Positions 44,701 through 52,040 of a stretch of DNA of 64,000 nucleotides are shown one piece after another. Position 1 is the first letter of the stretch. Each line of letters starts with the position of its first letter. The position numbers and the translations under genes were made by a program. The notes beneath the pieces are model-generated. The model saw nothing but the letters and a program-made list of their open reading frames with translations. It made no database searches and had not been told where the DNA came from. The stretch is taken from the NCBI GenBank assembly GCA_016787085.1, contig JAEUVJ010000061.1, forward strand, positions 143,138-207,137, given 5' to 3'. The DNA comes from Chitinophagaceae bacterium (GTDB lineage Bacteria; Bacteroidota; Bacteroidia; Chitinophagales; Chitinophagaceae).

Positions 44701-46152
44701 AAAATTCGTTTGCGGCCGGTATTAATGACGGCTGCTGTGGCCTCGTTAGGCTTTTTACCGATGGCGTTAAGTAACGGACCCGGCGCTGAAGTGCAGCGGC
44801 CATTAGCGACAGTCGTGATCGGCGGTTTGATCACGGCGACATTCCTGACACTGGTGGTATTACCCGTATTGTATGCGTGGGTAGAAAAAGAAAGGAACAA
44901 AAAACGGAGACCAAAGATCAATCCAGGCGCCGCAACGATCGTTTTGTTATTACTGGGTTCATCGCTGATGGCGCAGAGGACAGTTTCATTGGATGATATG
45001 CTGAAGATGGCAGGAGAAAAGAATCTTTCACTGCAATCGGTAAAAAAGGAAACCGAGTATTGGAAGCAGCTACAATCAGGAGTTTTCGACCCGGCTAAAA
45101 CGCAGGTAGGGGCGGAGTATGGCAATATCAACAGTTTTAAGAATGATACCCGCTTTTTTATTAACCAGTCTTTCAGCCTGCCGGTGGTTTATCGCAGGCA
45201 ACAGGAATTGTACAAGGCACATGCAGTTACACAACAGCAGATGGCCGACTGGAAGCAGGCTGAATTACAGCGGGAAGTAAAACTGGTTTTTTATCATCTG
45301 GCTGAAATGCTGGAACGAAAAAAATTGCTGAGAAAACTGGATTCTGCGTATGGTCGCTTTCAGCAATCAGCCGCTTTACGGTTGAAGGCCGGCGAAAGTA
45401 ACCTGTTGGAAAAAACAACAGCAGATGCACAGTTGCAGCAATTAAAACTGCAGCAGGAACAGTTGACTGCAGATATTATAATTCTTCAACAGCAGTTAAA
45501 ATGGCTGCTGAATACCGATGAACAGTTGTTGCCGGCATATCGTTCACTGAAAAAGGAAATAAGCGGCTCCTGGATAGCCGATACTTCTTTGGCATTATCA
45601 CATCCGCTGGTTCGTTACAATTTATCGAAGGAGACCACGATGAAAGCCCAGACAGCGGCCGAGCGATCAAAGTTGTCGCCAGACATGGCAGTCGGGTACA
45701 GCAATTTGTCCATCATCGGTTACCAGAGTCCTGATGGGATCAGCCAGAAGTATTATAGCGGAAGTGACCGGTTCAGTGTCTTTAGTTTGTCATTGGGTAT
45801 TCCACTGTTCAATAAGGCGGCCAAAGCACGAATAAAAGCAGGCCAGGTGAGTGAGGAAGTCGCGAAGATCGCTACCGCCGCAGGTGTTCAGCAGATCAAA
45901 ACAGAGATACAGCAACTGGCAGAAGAATATACCAAATACCGGAAGGCAGTCGCCTATTATGAACAGACCGGTTTGCAACAGGCAGACCTGATCTTCCGGA
46001 ATGCAAAACTGGCTTTCGAAAAAGGGGAGATCAGTTATCTTGACCGGACCCTGCTGATGAATAATGCCGTAAACATAGAATTAAATTATCTCGAAACAGT
46101 AAGACAGTATAACCAGGCGTTGATACAACTGGAGTACTTAACCACAAAATAG
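41779..46152 (+). CDS. CusA/CzcA-type heavy-metal RND pump fused to a TolC-like outer membrane factor
   Basis: 1457 residues. Residues 1 to about 1035 are a complete heavy-metal RND transporter: N-terminal helix, two porter regions, and membrane motif LGALDFGLIVDGAVIIVEAV in helix 4 with the conserved Asp. Residues about 1035-1062 are basic then hydrophobic (WVEKERNKKRRPK, then ATIVLLLLGSSLMAQ) and look like an internal signal peptide. Residues about 1063-1457 form an outer-membrane-factor (TolC) module with coiled-coil hairpins (LDSAYGRFQQSAALRLKAGESN and a second copy). Fusions of this kind occur in Bacteroidota. The pump expels Cu(I), Ag or divalent metals through the envelope with the adaptor encoded next; metal not determined here. 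Confidence 0.93.
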   Translation: MLHAIIRFSVRNKLIVILLTLGLIIWGSISFTKLPVDAVPDITDNQVLVITTSPSLAAPEVERLITFPIEQATANIPGIKESRSFSRFGLSLVTLVFSDKTDLYWARQQVFERLQQVKSQIPADAGIPEMAPVTTGLGEIFQYAVKPKKGYEGKYTPEELRTVQDWIVRRQLLGVPGVADVSSFGGYLKQYEVAVNSDRLQSMNVTITDVFHALQQNNENTGGAYIEKGPSVLYIRSEGLSRTIADIEKIFVKHTSEGIPVYIGNVAEVRTGHAVRYGAMCFNDEGEVAGAVVMMLKGENSSRVIRLIKEKVKQIEKTLPDGVTIEPFLDRTKMVNNAISTVRRNLLEGALIVVFILVLFLGNLRAGLVVASVIPLSMLFAVIMMNLFGVSGNLMSLGALDFGLIVDGAVIIVEAVLHRLSHSRPAGNHPPLLSLAEMNAEVEHAAGKMMNSAVFGQIIILIVYLPILTLVGIEGKMFKPMAQTVSFALIGAFILSLTYVPMISSWLLSRKITHQKNFSDRMMTLFHKLYKPVLVKGLAFPKIIITLSLLLFIGSVIILTRLGGEFIPKLEEGDFAVDTRTMTGSSLTETIRATQKTAGLLKSRFPEVEKVVTKIGSGEIPTDPMPIEASDMMVILKDKSKWTSARTFDELANKMSKVISEVPGVTAGFQYPVQMRFNELMTGARQDVVCKIFGEDLDTLAQYAGRLGEIVKTVYGARDLYIETITGLPQIVIEYHRDAIARYQLTIAEVNRAIRTAFAGESAGMIYENERRFELVVRLSEQSRKDITDVQNLLIATPAGMQVPLYQVASVEVKEGPSQIQREDAKRRIVVGFNVRGRDVQSMVNELSKKAEEQLRLPAGYYVTYGGQFENLVEARQRLSVAVPAALLLILVMLYFAFGSLKYGLLIFSAIPLSAIGGVFALWTRGMPFSISAGVGFIALFGVAVLNGIVLIAEFNRLKHQRLHDVKYIIMEGTKIRLRPVLMTAAVASLGFLPMALSNGPGAEVQRPLATVVIGGLITATFLTLVVLPVLYAWVEKERNKKRRPKINPGAATIVLLLLGSSLMAQRTVSLDDMLKMAGEKNLSLQSVKKETEYWKQLQSGVFDPAKTQVGAEYGNINSFKNDTRFFINQSFSLPVVYRRQQELYKAHAVTQQQMADWKQAELQREVKLVFYHLAEMLERKKLLRKLDSAYGRFQQSAALRLKAGESNLLEKTTADAQLQQLKLQQEQLTADIIILQQQLKWLLNTDEQLLPAYRSLKKEISGSWIADTSLALSHPLVRYNLSKETTMKAQTAAERSKLSPDMAVGYSNLSIIGYQSPDGISQKYYSGSDRFSVFSLSLGIPLFNKAAKARIKAGQVSEEVAKIATAAGVQQIKTEIQQLAEEYTKYRKAVAYYEQTGLQQADLIFRNAKLAFEKGEISYLDRTLLMNNAVNIELNYLETVRQYNQALIQLEYLTTK

Positions 46153-46157
46153 ATCGT

Positions 46158-47288
46158 ATGCGATACAAATTTTTAATGATAGCAGTGATCGTTTTATCCG
46201 CCTGTTCTTCGAAGAAAAGCGAAGAACCTGAAGTCAAAGAGCAGGAACAGGATATGGTGACCCTGACTGACGAACAGGTAAAGAATGCCGGGATACAGAC
46301 CGGTGCGATAGGAAAAAAATTACTGAACAGCGAACTGAAAGTAAATGGACTGGTGGACGTGCCGCCGCAGAATATCGTATCGGTCAGCTTTCCGCTGGGA
46401 GGATATTTGAAAACAACCAGGTTGTTGCCCGGCATGCATGTCAACCGGGGAGAAGTGATCGCTATGATGGAGGACCAGGCACTGGTACAGTTGCAGCAGG
46501 ACTACCTGATGGCAGTCGCCCGGTTACAATATCTCGAAAAAGATTACGAAAGACAAAAACTGCTGAATGAGAACAATGTAAATGCCGATAAGGTATTTCA
46601 GCAGGCACAGGCCGATTATGCTTCACAGAAAGTATTGGTAAAAGGATATGCTGAAAAGTTACGCCTGATCAGTATCAATCCTGATAAGCTGAACGAGAAT
46701 GCTATTTCCCGCAGCGTGCCGGTATATTCACCTATTAATGGATTTGTGTCGAAGGTCAATGTGAACATCGGGAAATATGTCAATGCTTCTGAAGTATTGT
46801 TTGAACTGATCAATCCTGATGATATGCATGCAGCACTGACGGTGTTTGAAAAGGATATTGGCAAAGTGAAGCCAAAGCAAACGGTGTTAGTTTCTTTTGT
46901 GGATGAACCATCAGTAGAATATGAATGTGAAGTGCTGCTCATCACCAAAAATGTGGATGATAACCGAAGCGCCCTGATCCATTGTCATTTTGAAAAACAG
47001 CCGGAACGTTTACTGCCGGGCATGTTCCTTACAGCAAGAATAAAGATCAGCAATGCGGAAGTGCTGGCAGTACCGGAGGAAGCGGTGGTGCGATATGGCA
47101 ACAGCCAGTATGTGCTGGCGGCAGAAGGAAAGAACAGTTTTCGCATGCTGCTGGTGGAGACGGGGATGAAAGATGCAGGCATGATCGAAGTGATGAGCAA
47201 GGAAACAGACCTGGCCGGTAAGAATATTGTCATTAAAAACCCGTACCCTGTTCTGTCGGCATTAAAGAATACAGCAGAAGAAGAGTAA
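46158..47288 (+). CDS. RND efflux periplasmic adaptor (CusB/CzcB type), lipoprotein
   Basis: 376 residues with a lipoprotein signal (MRYKFLMIAVIVLSACSS, Cys 16). Membrane-fusion-protein fold: beta-barrel/barrel-sandwich segments around VSFPLGGYLKTTRLLPGMHVNRGEVIAMM, an alpha-hairpin (LQQDYLMAVARLQYLEKDYERQKLLNENN) and a second lipoyl half (PINGFVSKVNVNIGKYVNASEVLFEL, partial landmarks), then a C-terminal membrane-proximal part. The CusB N-terminal Met-rich metal site is not evident. It links the RND pump and the TolC-like module encoded 5 bases upstream. A strong terminator follows, closing the metal island. Confidence 0.92.
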   Translation: MRYKFLMIAVIVLSACSSKKSEEPEVKEQEQDMVTLTDEQVKNAGIQTGAIGKKLLNSELKVNGLVDVPPQNIVSVSFPLGGYLKTTRLLPGMHVNRGEVIAMMEDQALVQLQQDYLMAVARLQYLEKDYERQKLLNENNVNADKVFQQAQADYASQKVLVKGYAEKLRLISINPDKLNENAISRSVPVYSPINGFVSKVNVNIGKYVNASEVLFELINPDDMHAALTVFEKDIGKVKPKQTVLVSFVDEPSVEYECEVLLITKNVDDNRSALIHCHFEKQPERLLPGMFLTARIKISNAEVLAVPEEAVVRYGNSQYVLAAEGKNSFRMLLVETGMKDAGMIEVMSKETDLAGKNIVIKNPYPVLSALKNTAEEE

Positions 47289-47307
47289 AATAAACAGCCG
47301 GTAGTTT

Positions 47308-47360
47308 CCCACAAAGAAATCACGGGTTCAAAAGTGAAAAGATTTCTTTGTGGGATTTTT
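47308..47360 (+). terminator. Strong intrinsic terminator at the end of the metal island
   Basis: Perfect 14-bp inverted repeat CCCACAAAGAAATC (47308-47321) / GATTTCTTTGTGGG (47341-47354), 19-base loop, followed by TTTTT. It lies 20 bases after the stop of the adaptor gene. Confidence 0.85.
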
Positions 47361-47410
47361 GTATTCCATTTTAACATCAAAAACAAATTTTTTTCTTTTG
47401 CGCCTACCTT

Positions 47411-47418
47411 TACATTTG
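47411..47418 (+). promoter_or_regulatory. Candidate -7 box (TACATTTG) of tex
   Basis: Exact TAnnTTTG match 22 bases before the ATG at 47441. No TTTG is present at 19-21 bases upstream; the nearest one is only 10 bases away. Confidence 0.4.
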
Positions 47419-47440
47419 CTGCCCCAAATCAAAATGACCT

Positions 47441-49705
47441 ATGGAGCTGAAGTATTCGCAACATATAGCCGGCACCCTGCATCTTTCCCTGAAACAGATC
47501 AGTAGTATCCACGATCTGCATACAGAAGGGGCGACGATCCCCTTTATTGCCCGTTACCGTAAAGAGGCCACCGGTAACATGGATGAAGTAGCTATTGCCA
47601 ATGTGATCGAACAGATCAAATATTTTGCTGAACTGGAAAAGCGTAAGGAAACCGTCATCAAGACGATCGAAGATGCCGGCAAGATGACGCCGGAGCTAAA
47701 GAAGCGTATTGAAGATTGTATCAATGCTACCGAACTGGAGGATATATACCTGCCTTATAAGCCCAAACGCAAAACGAAAGCTACTGTGGCGATGGAAAAA
47801 GGGCTGGAACCTTTGGCTAAGGTATTATTTGAACAGCAATCGCTGAATGCAGAAGAGGAAGCGGCAAAGTATACAAATGAGCAGGTCAAGGATGTAGCCG
47901 ATGCATTACAGGGAGCCAGGGACATCATTGCAGAATGGGTGTCAGAAAATGAACAGGCCCGTAATCTTATCCGTAAGTTATTTACCGAAGAGGCCGTACT
48001 TTCTTCACGGGTTCTGACCAGTAAAAAAGAAGAAGCGGATGCACAGAAATACCGTGACTATTTCGAATTCAAGGAACCGCTGGCGCAAAGCCCTTCTCAC
48101 CGTATCCTCGCTATCCGCCGCGGCGAGAAAGAGGGTTTCCTCATCATGGATATCAACATTGAGAAGGAAACAGGTGTGGAGGAATTGAAAAGAGTGTTTG
48201 TCAAAGCATCCAATGCAGCAGCACAACAAGTGGGCCTGGCGATCGAAGATTGTTTTTCCCGTTTGTTGAAACCCTCTATCGAAACTGAATTCAGAACAGC
48301 CGGCAAAACAAGGGCCGATGAAGAAGCGATCAGGGTGTTTGCCGAAAATCTCCGCCAGTTATTACTGGCATCGCCATTGGGGCATAAAAGAGTAATGGCC
48401 ATTGACCCTGGTTTCAGAACGGGTTGTAAAGTGGTTTGCCTGGATGAACATGGAACATTCTTAAAGTATAATACGATCTTCCCTCATGCACCGCAGAATG
48501 ACTGGAATGGCGCCACACAGACAATAAAGGAGCTTGTAGCAAAATATGATATTGAAGCGATAGGCTACGGCAACGGAACAGCCAGTAAAGAAACGGAGCA
48601 GTTAGCAAGAGGCATTGATTTTGGCAAACCGGTTTCCGTTTTCATGGTGAATGAAAGCGGCGCTTCCATATATTCTGCGAGTGAAGTGGCAAGAGAAGAA
48701 TTCCCCGATGAGGATGTGACGGTACGCGGTGCTATCAGTATCGGTCGCCGGTTACTGGATCCGTTAAGTGAATTGGTAAAGATAGATGCAAAGAGTATCG
48801 GCGTAGGTCAATACCAGCATGACGTAAATCAGAATCGTTTGAAGGAAGCATTGGACCAGGTGGTGGAAAGCTGCGTGAACTATGTGGGGGTAGATGTGAA
48901 TACTGCCAGCAAACATTTGCTGATGTATGTTTCGGGGCTGAGTGCTACTGTAGCAAAGAACGTAGTAGAATACCGTACAAAGAATGGCGGTTTCAAAAGC
49001 CGTGAGGAACTGAAGAAAGTTTCCATGCTGGGGCCTAAAGCATATGAGCAGTGTGCCGGATTTCTAAGAATTGCCAATGCAAAGAACCCGTTAGATAATT
49101 CTGCCGTACACCCCGAGAGTTATCATATCGTGGAAGCGATGGCCTCAAAAGCAAATAGTACGGTAGCAGAGCTGATACAAAATGCTGAAGTAAGAAAGCA
49201 GATCAAAGCAAAGGATTTTGTGTCTGAAACAGCGGGCCAGTTCACTATTGAAGATATATTGAAAGAGCTGGAAAAACCAGGCCGTGACCCCCGATCGCCG
49301 ATCGAAGAGTTTCGTTTTGCAGAAGGAGTGAGTACAATGGATGATCTGAAACCCGGAATGAAAGTGCCTGGTATCATCACCAACATTACCAACTTCGGTG
49401 CTTTTGTGGATGTAGGGGTGAAGCAGGATGGGCTGGTGCATATCTCTCACCTGGCCAACCGTTATATCAGCGATCCGAATGAAGCGGTGAAATTGGGGCA
49501 AAAAGTAATGGCGACCGTGCTGGAAGTGGATATTGCGAGGAAAAGAATATCACTGTCGTTAAAAGATGGGGAACAAAAGACTGAGGTAAGAGGTCAGAGG
49601 TCTGAAGTCAGAGGACAGAAGGCTTTCAATAGAAAACCGGAACCTTTAAATCCGTTCCAGGCAAAACTGGCAGAGCTGAAGAAGAATTTTAAGGACACCC
49701 CCTAA
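47441..49705 (+). CDS. tex: Tex-family RNA-binding transcription accessory protein
   Basis: 754 residues. The N-terminal helical part (TIPFIARYRKEATGNMDE) and the YqgF-like RNase H fold (MAIDPGFRTGCKVVCLDEHG) are followed by the helix-hairpin-helix segment (YVSGLSATVAKNVVEYR) and a C-terminal S1 domain (VPGIITNITNFGAFVDVGVKQDGLVHISHL, partial landmarks, about 640-715). Tex binds RNA and affects transcription and translation. The last 40 residues contain EVRGQR/SEVRGQK, encoded by an interspersed DNA repeat inserted near the end, with no effect on the frame. The stop codon lies inside a palindromic repeat shared with the convergent cupin gene. Confidence 0.95.
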   Translation: MELKYSQHIAGTLHLSLKQISSIHDLHTEGATIPFIARYRKEATGNMDEVAIANVIEQIKYFAELEKRKETVIKTIEDAGKMTPELKKRIEDCINATELEDIYLPYKPKRKTKATVAMEKGLEPLAKVLFEQQSLNAEEEAAKYTNEQVKDVADALQGARDIIAEWVSENEQARNLIRKLFTEEAVLSSRVLTSKKEEADAQKYRDYFEFKEPLAQSPSHRILAIRRGEKEGFLIMDINIEKETGVEELKRVFVKASNAAAQQVGLAIEDCFSRLLKPSIETEFRTAGKTRADEEAIRVFAENLRQLLLASPLGHKRVMAIDPGFRTGCKVVCLDEHGTFLKYNTIFPHAPQNDWNGATQTIKELVAKYDIEAIGYGNGTASKETEQLARGIDFGKPVSVFMVNESGASIYSASEVAREEFPDEDVTVRGAISIGRRLLDPLSELVKIDAKSIGVGQYQHDVNQNRLKEALDQVVESCVNYVGVDVNTASKHLLMYVSGLSATVAKNVVEYRTKNGGFKSREELKKVSMLGPKAYEQCAGFLRIANAKNPLDNSAVHPESYHIVEAMASKANSTVAELIQNAEVRKQIKAKDFVSETAGQFTIEDILKELEKPGRDPRSPIEEFRFAEGVSTMDDLKPGMKVPGIITNITNFGAFVDVGVKQDGLVHISHLANRYISDPNEAVKLGQKVMATVLEVDIARKRISLSLKDGEQKTEVRGQRSEVRGQKAFNRKPEPLNPFQAKLAELKKNFKDTP

Positions 49706-49788
49706 CCCCTAAAGGGGAAAACAAGCACACGTTAAACCTGCATGAATGAATTTGGAATTCACTTTACTCCACTTTAGGGGTTGGGGGT
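49697..49788. repeat. Inverted repeat spanning the stop codons of tex and the convergent cupin gene
   Basis: ACCCCCTAACCCCTAAAG (49697-49714) pairs with CTTTAGGGGTTGGGGGT (49772-49788) with one bulged base. The TAA of tex is at 49703-49705 and the stop of the cupin gene at 49774-49776 is also inside an arm. A smaller hairpin CCCCTAAAGGGG sits at 49706-49717. CCCCCTAACCCC-type repeats are frequent between Bacteroidota genes. Confidence 0.7.
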
Positions 49789-50097
49789 ATAATCCTCCCT
49801 TACGGGGTTAAACACATCAATCACTTTACAATCCGTTTTAGCTACAGCCCCATGTGGCACATTGGAAGGTATGACATAGTACATGCCGGCTGTTAACGAG
49901 CAGGGTTTACCACCGATCACCATGTCTAACTGCCCTTCGAGGATATACGTGATCTGTTCATGCGGGTGATGGTGGACAGGCAGGTCGCTGCCGGCTTTTA
50001 TTTCTACGTATCCAAAGGTCATATTCGTTCCGTGTGCATAATGACCGGAAATGCCAGGTACGAGTTCTTTCGGTGGAATATTCCTGATCGGCTGCAT
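49774..50097 (-). CDS. Cupin-domain protein
   Basis: 107 residues, one cupin barrel. Motif 1 is VHHHPHEQITYILEGQLDMV and motif 2 YYVIPSNVPHGAV, giving four potential metal ligands (three His, one Glu/His). No catalytic extension. Such small cupins are usually metal-binding sensors or isomerases; substrate unknown. The start is 2 bases after the stop of the methyltransferase, so they are co-transcribed. The last six codons (YTPNP and stop) fall in the extragenic repeat. Confidence 0.9.
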   Translation of the reverse strand: MQPIRNIPPKELVPGISGHYAHGTNMTFGYVEIKAGSDLPVHHHPHEQITYILEGQLDMVIGGKPCSLTAGMYYVIPSNVPHGAVAKTDCKVIDVFNPVREDYTPNP

Positions 50098-50099
50098 GG

Positions 50100-50723
50100 T
50101 TATTTTCTTTTAAAACTGCAAAATAAAAAATTCTGTGTGGTATTGAAAGGTGTCACATGATCTTCCTGAATACATTTGATTCTTTCAAAGGATGCCTCAA
50201 AGCGGGACGACATGGATGCTTCTGAGTATTGTTTGATCTCCAGGCCGCTGCATTTTTTTGGCCCCTGCTCCGAAAAAGTGCCTAATACCAGGTAACCATT
50301 TTTTTTGATGGCATGTTCTGCAATGGATACGTATTTATTGATCTTTTCTTCTGTTGTCAGGAAATGAAAGGCGGCCCTGTCGTGCCAGAAATCAAACTGA
50401 ACAGAAGGTTTAAACTCTGTAATGTCTGAAACGACCCACTGAACAACAGCAGATCTTTCGCCGAGTCTGCTCTTTGCCTTTTCTATAGCATTGGCGGATA
50501 TATCCAGTACCCAGATGTTCTGGTATCCCTTATCCAGCAGTACATCCACTAAATGGCTATCACCTCCGCCGATATCAATGATATTGGCAGTCAGCGGGAG
50601 ATTGAATAATTCCAGGAACTCAACAGAGGTCTTAGGATAGGGCTGAAACCAGCTTACTTCCTGTTCTGTTTTGGTGTCGTAAATATTTTCCCAGTGAGAT
50701 TTCCGATCTGTGTCAGTATTCAC
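50100..50723 (-). CDS. Class I SAM-dependent methyltransferase
   Basis: 207 residues, GTG start at 50723; no nearby ATG. The SAM-binding motif I is IIDIGGGDSHLVDVLLDKGYQN and motif II/III VLDISANAIEKAKSRLGE, then VSDITEF as the post-II acidic segment. WFQPYPKTSVEFL precedes motif I, a feature of small-molecule methyltransferases related to those that act on tellurite or thiopurine-like compounds. Substrate unknown. It lies between a predicted ATP-grasp protein (19 bases upstream) and the cupin gene. AACTTTTG stands four bases before the GTG. Confidence 0.88.
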   Translation of the reverse strand: MNTDTDRKSHWENIYDTKTEQEVSWFQPYPKTSVEFLELFNLPLTANIIDIGGGDSHLVDVLLDKGYQNIWVLDISANAIEKAKSRLGERSAVVQWVVSDITEFKPSVQFDFWHDRAAFHFLTTEEKINKYVSIAEHAIKKNGYLVLGTFSEQGPKKCSGLEIKQYSEASMSSRFEASFERIKCIQEDHVTPFNTTQNFLFCSFKRK

Positions 50724-50742
50724 GATTCAAAAGTTTAAATAT

Positions 50743-51939
50743 TTATTTTTCAAACAAACAAAAACTTCCTCCCACCCATTCCTTATCCTTATTGTACCTA
50801 ACTCCGATCATTTTCCCTTTACTTAACCTGGCGAGGTTATTGGCAGGTACGGGTCTGGCTGCGCCGTCTTTCCAGAAATAGAATATGCGGATCTCGCATT
50901 TGGCAGGAATGTCAGGAGTTACAATGGCATCGGCGTATTGCACTTTACGTTGCAGTATCCAGTTTGCAGGGTCTCTTACCTCGTCAATATCTTTTTGTGT
51001 TACGTCTATCACCACACCTTGTCCTGCAAATGAGAACAAAGGTTTTAGTACGTAATTCTCCAGGTCGGCAGGCGCCTGTTTCAATTCATTCAAAAAATAG
51101 GTGGGAGGCACATACGGATGTTTAATAAATGGCATCGTGTATTTGCTGATGCGGTAAAACCAGTTGGGGTGGGGCGCCCATTCCACATCAAGTTCTTCAA
51201 ACAATAACTTTCCTTTTTCCTGTACATCGGCAGGTTGCTGTTGCAGGTCATCAAAGATGACACGATTGTAGATCCTTTTTACCTGTGTTTTCTTTCCGTC
51301 TTTCAGGTAGTACAGTTTATTATCTTCTTTGATGAGCTCTGTAAGGCAAACTATAGAGATACCCAGGTAATCTTTGGTAGCATGGAAATCTATTCTTGTC
51401 TTTTGTTTTTCCGGGAATATTTCCAGTAATATCACATTTTCCGGGTTCTCATCTTTGACAATAATATCCTTTAATGCCTGTATGTAAGTCTCCCGGGTAT
51501 GACCGCCGAGATACGCTTCAAAGCCGGCGGGCACATCGAAATGTTTGCGAAAGACATCATCCAGCACTACCTCGTAAGCAAAAAGGGAAGGGAAGCCCTG
51601 CATCTCGATCAGTTGTGGTTCATATTCTTTCTTATCATTGATGCAAACACCGAAATCAAAAGCTATGAAATGGGAATGATCATTCTCTCCGGGCACGTGC
51701 AGGTTTTTGGGGATCGCATTCTTTGTTAATTCCCTGAATTTTGGATCAACAATGATGTCAACGATGCTTTCACAGGCATCCAGTAATTTCTTTGTGAAAT
51801 CTTTCGGCACAAATACCGGCGTTTCTGCTACCCGGAACTCAATAGTGCCGGGATGGGCTTCATTCAGATCTACCAGGAAGTTGCCGTATTTTTCAATGGT
51901 GAAATTGGTATTGAATTTTTTGCGCAGCGATGGTATCAT
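50743..51939 (-). CDS. ATP-grasp-like protein, conserved but uncharacterised
   Basis: 398 residues, cytoplasmic. The C-terminal half fits an ATP-grasp enzyme: YVLKPLFSFAGQGVVIDVT has the Lys and glycine-rich loop for ATP, NWILQRKVQYADAIV a strand pair, and CEIRIFYFWKDGAARPVPANNLARL the acidic metal ligands and Asn. The N-terminal half carries HFIAFDFGVCINDKKEYEPQLIEMQGFPSL, reminiscent of amide-bond-forming ligases such as glutathionylspermidine synthase. No named family was recognised. It is the first gene of a run with methyltransferase and cupin. About 100 bases upstream is a GATase-like gene on the same strand. Confidence 0.7.
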   Translation of the reverse strand: MIPSLRKKFNTNFTIEKYGNFLVDLNEAHPGTIEFRVAETPVFVPKDFTKKLLDACESIVDIIVDPKFRELTKNAIPKNLHVPGENDHSHFIAFDFGVCINDKKEYEPQLIEMQGFPSLFAYEVVLDDVFRKHFDVPAGFEAYLGGHTRETYIQALKDIIVKDENPENVILLEIFPEKQKTRIDFHATKDYLGISIVCLTELIKEDNKLYYLKDGKKTQVKRIYNRVIFDDLQQQPADVQEKGKLLFEELDVEWAPHPNWFYRISKYTMPFIKHPYVPPTYFLNELKQAPADLENYVLKPLFSFAGQGVVIDVTQKDIDEVRDPANWILQRKVQYADAIVTPDIPAKCEIRIFYFWKDGAARPVPANNLARLSKGKMIGVRYNKDKEWVGGSFCLFEK

Positions 51940-52040
51940 TCATTAACAGTTTAACGAAGATCAAGTTACTGAATGAAGAGAAAGCGGCAAAATTTCAGCA
52001 AAGACAGGAGCTGTTTGCAAGAAAGACCGGCTGAGTAATA

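Noticed and set aside
44460..45131. 223-codon minus-strand frame over the RND-TolC fusion
   Set aside because: Antisense shadow of the junction region; the forward frame has complete RND and TolC motifs.
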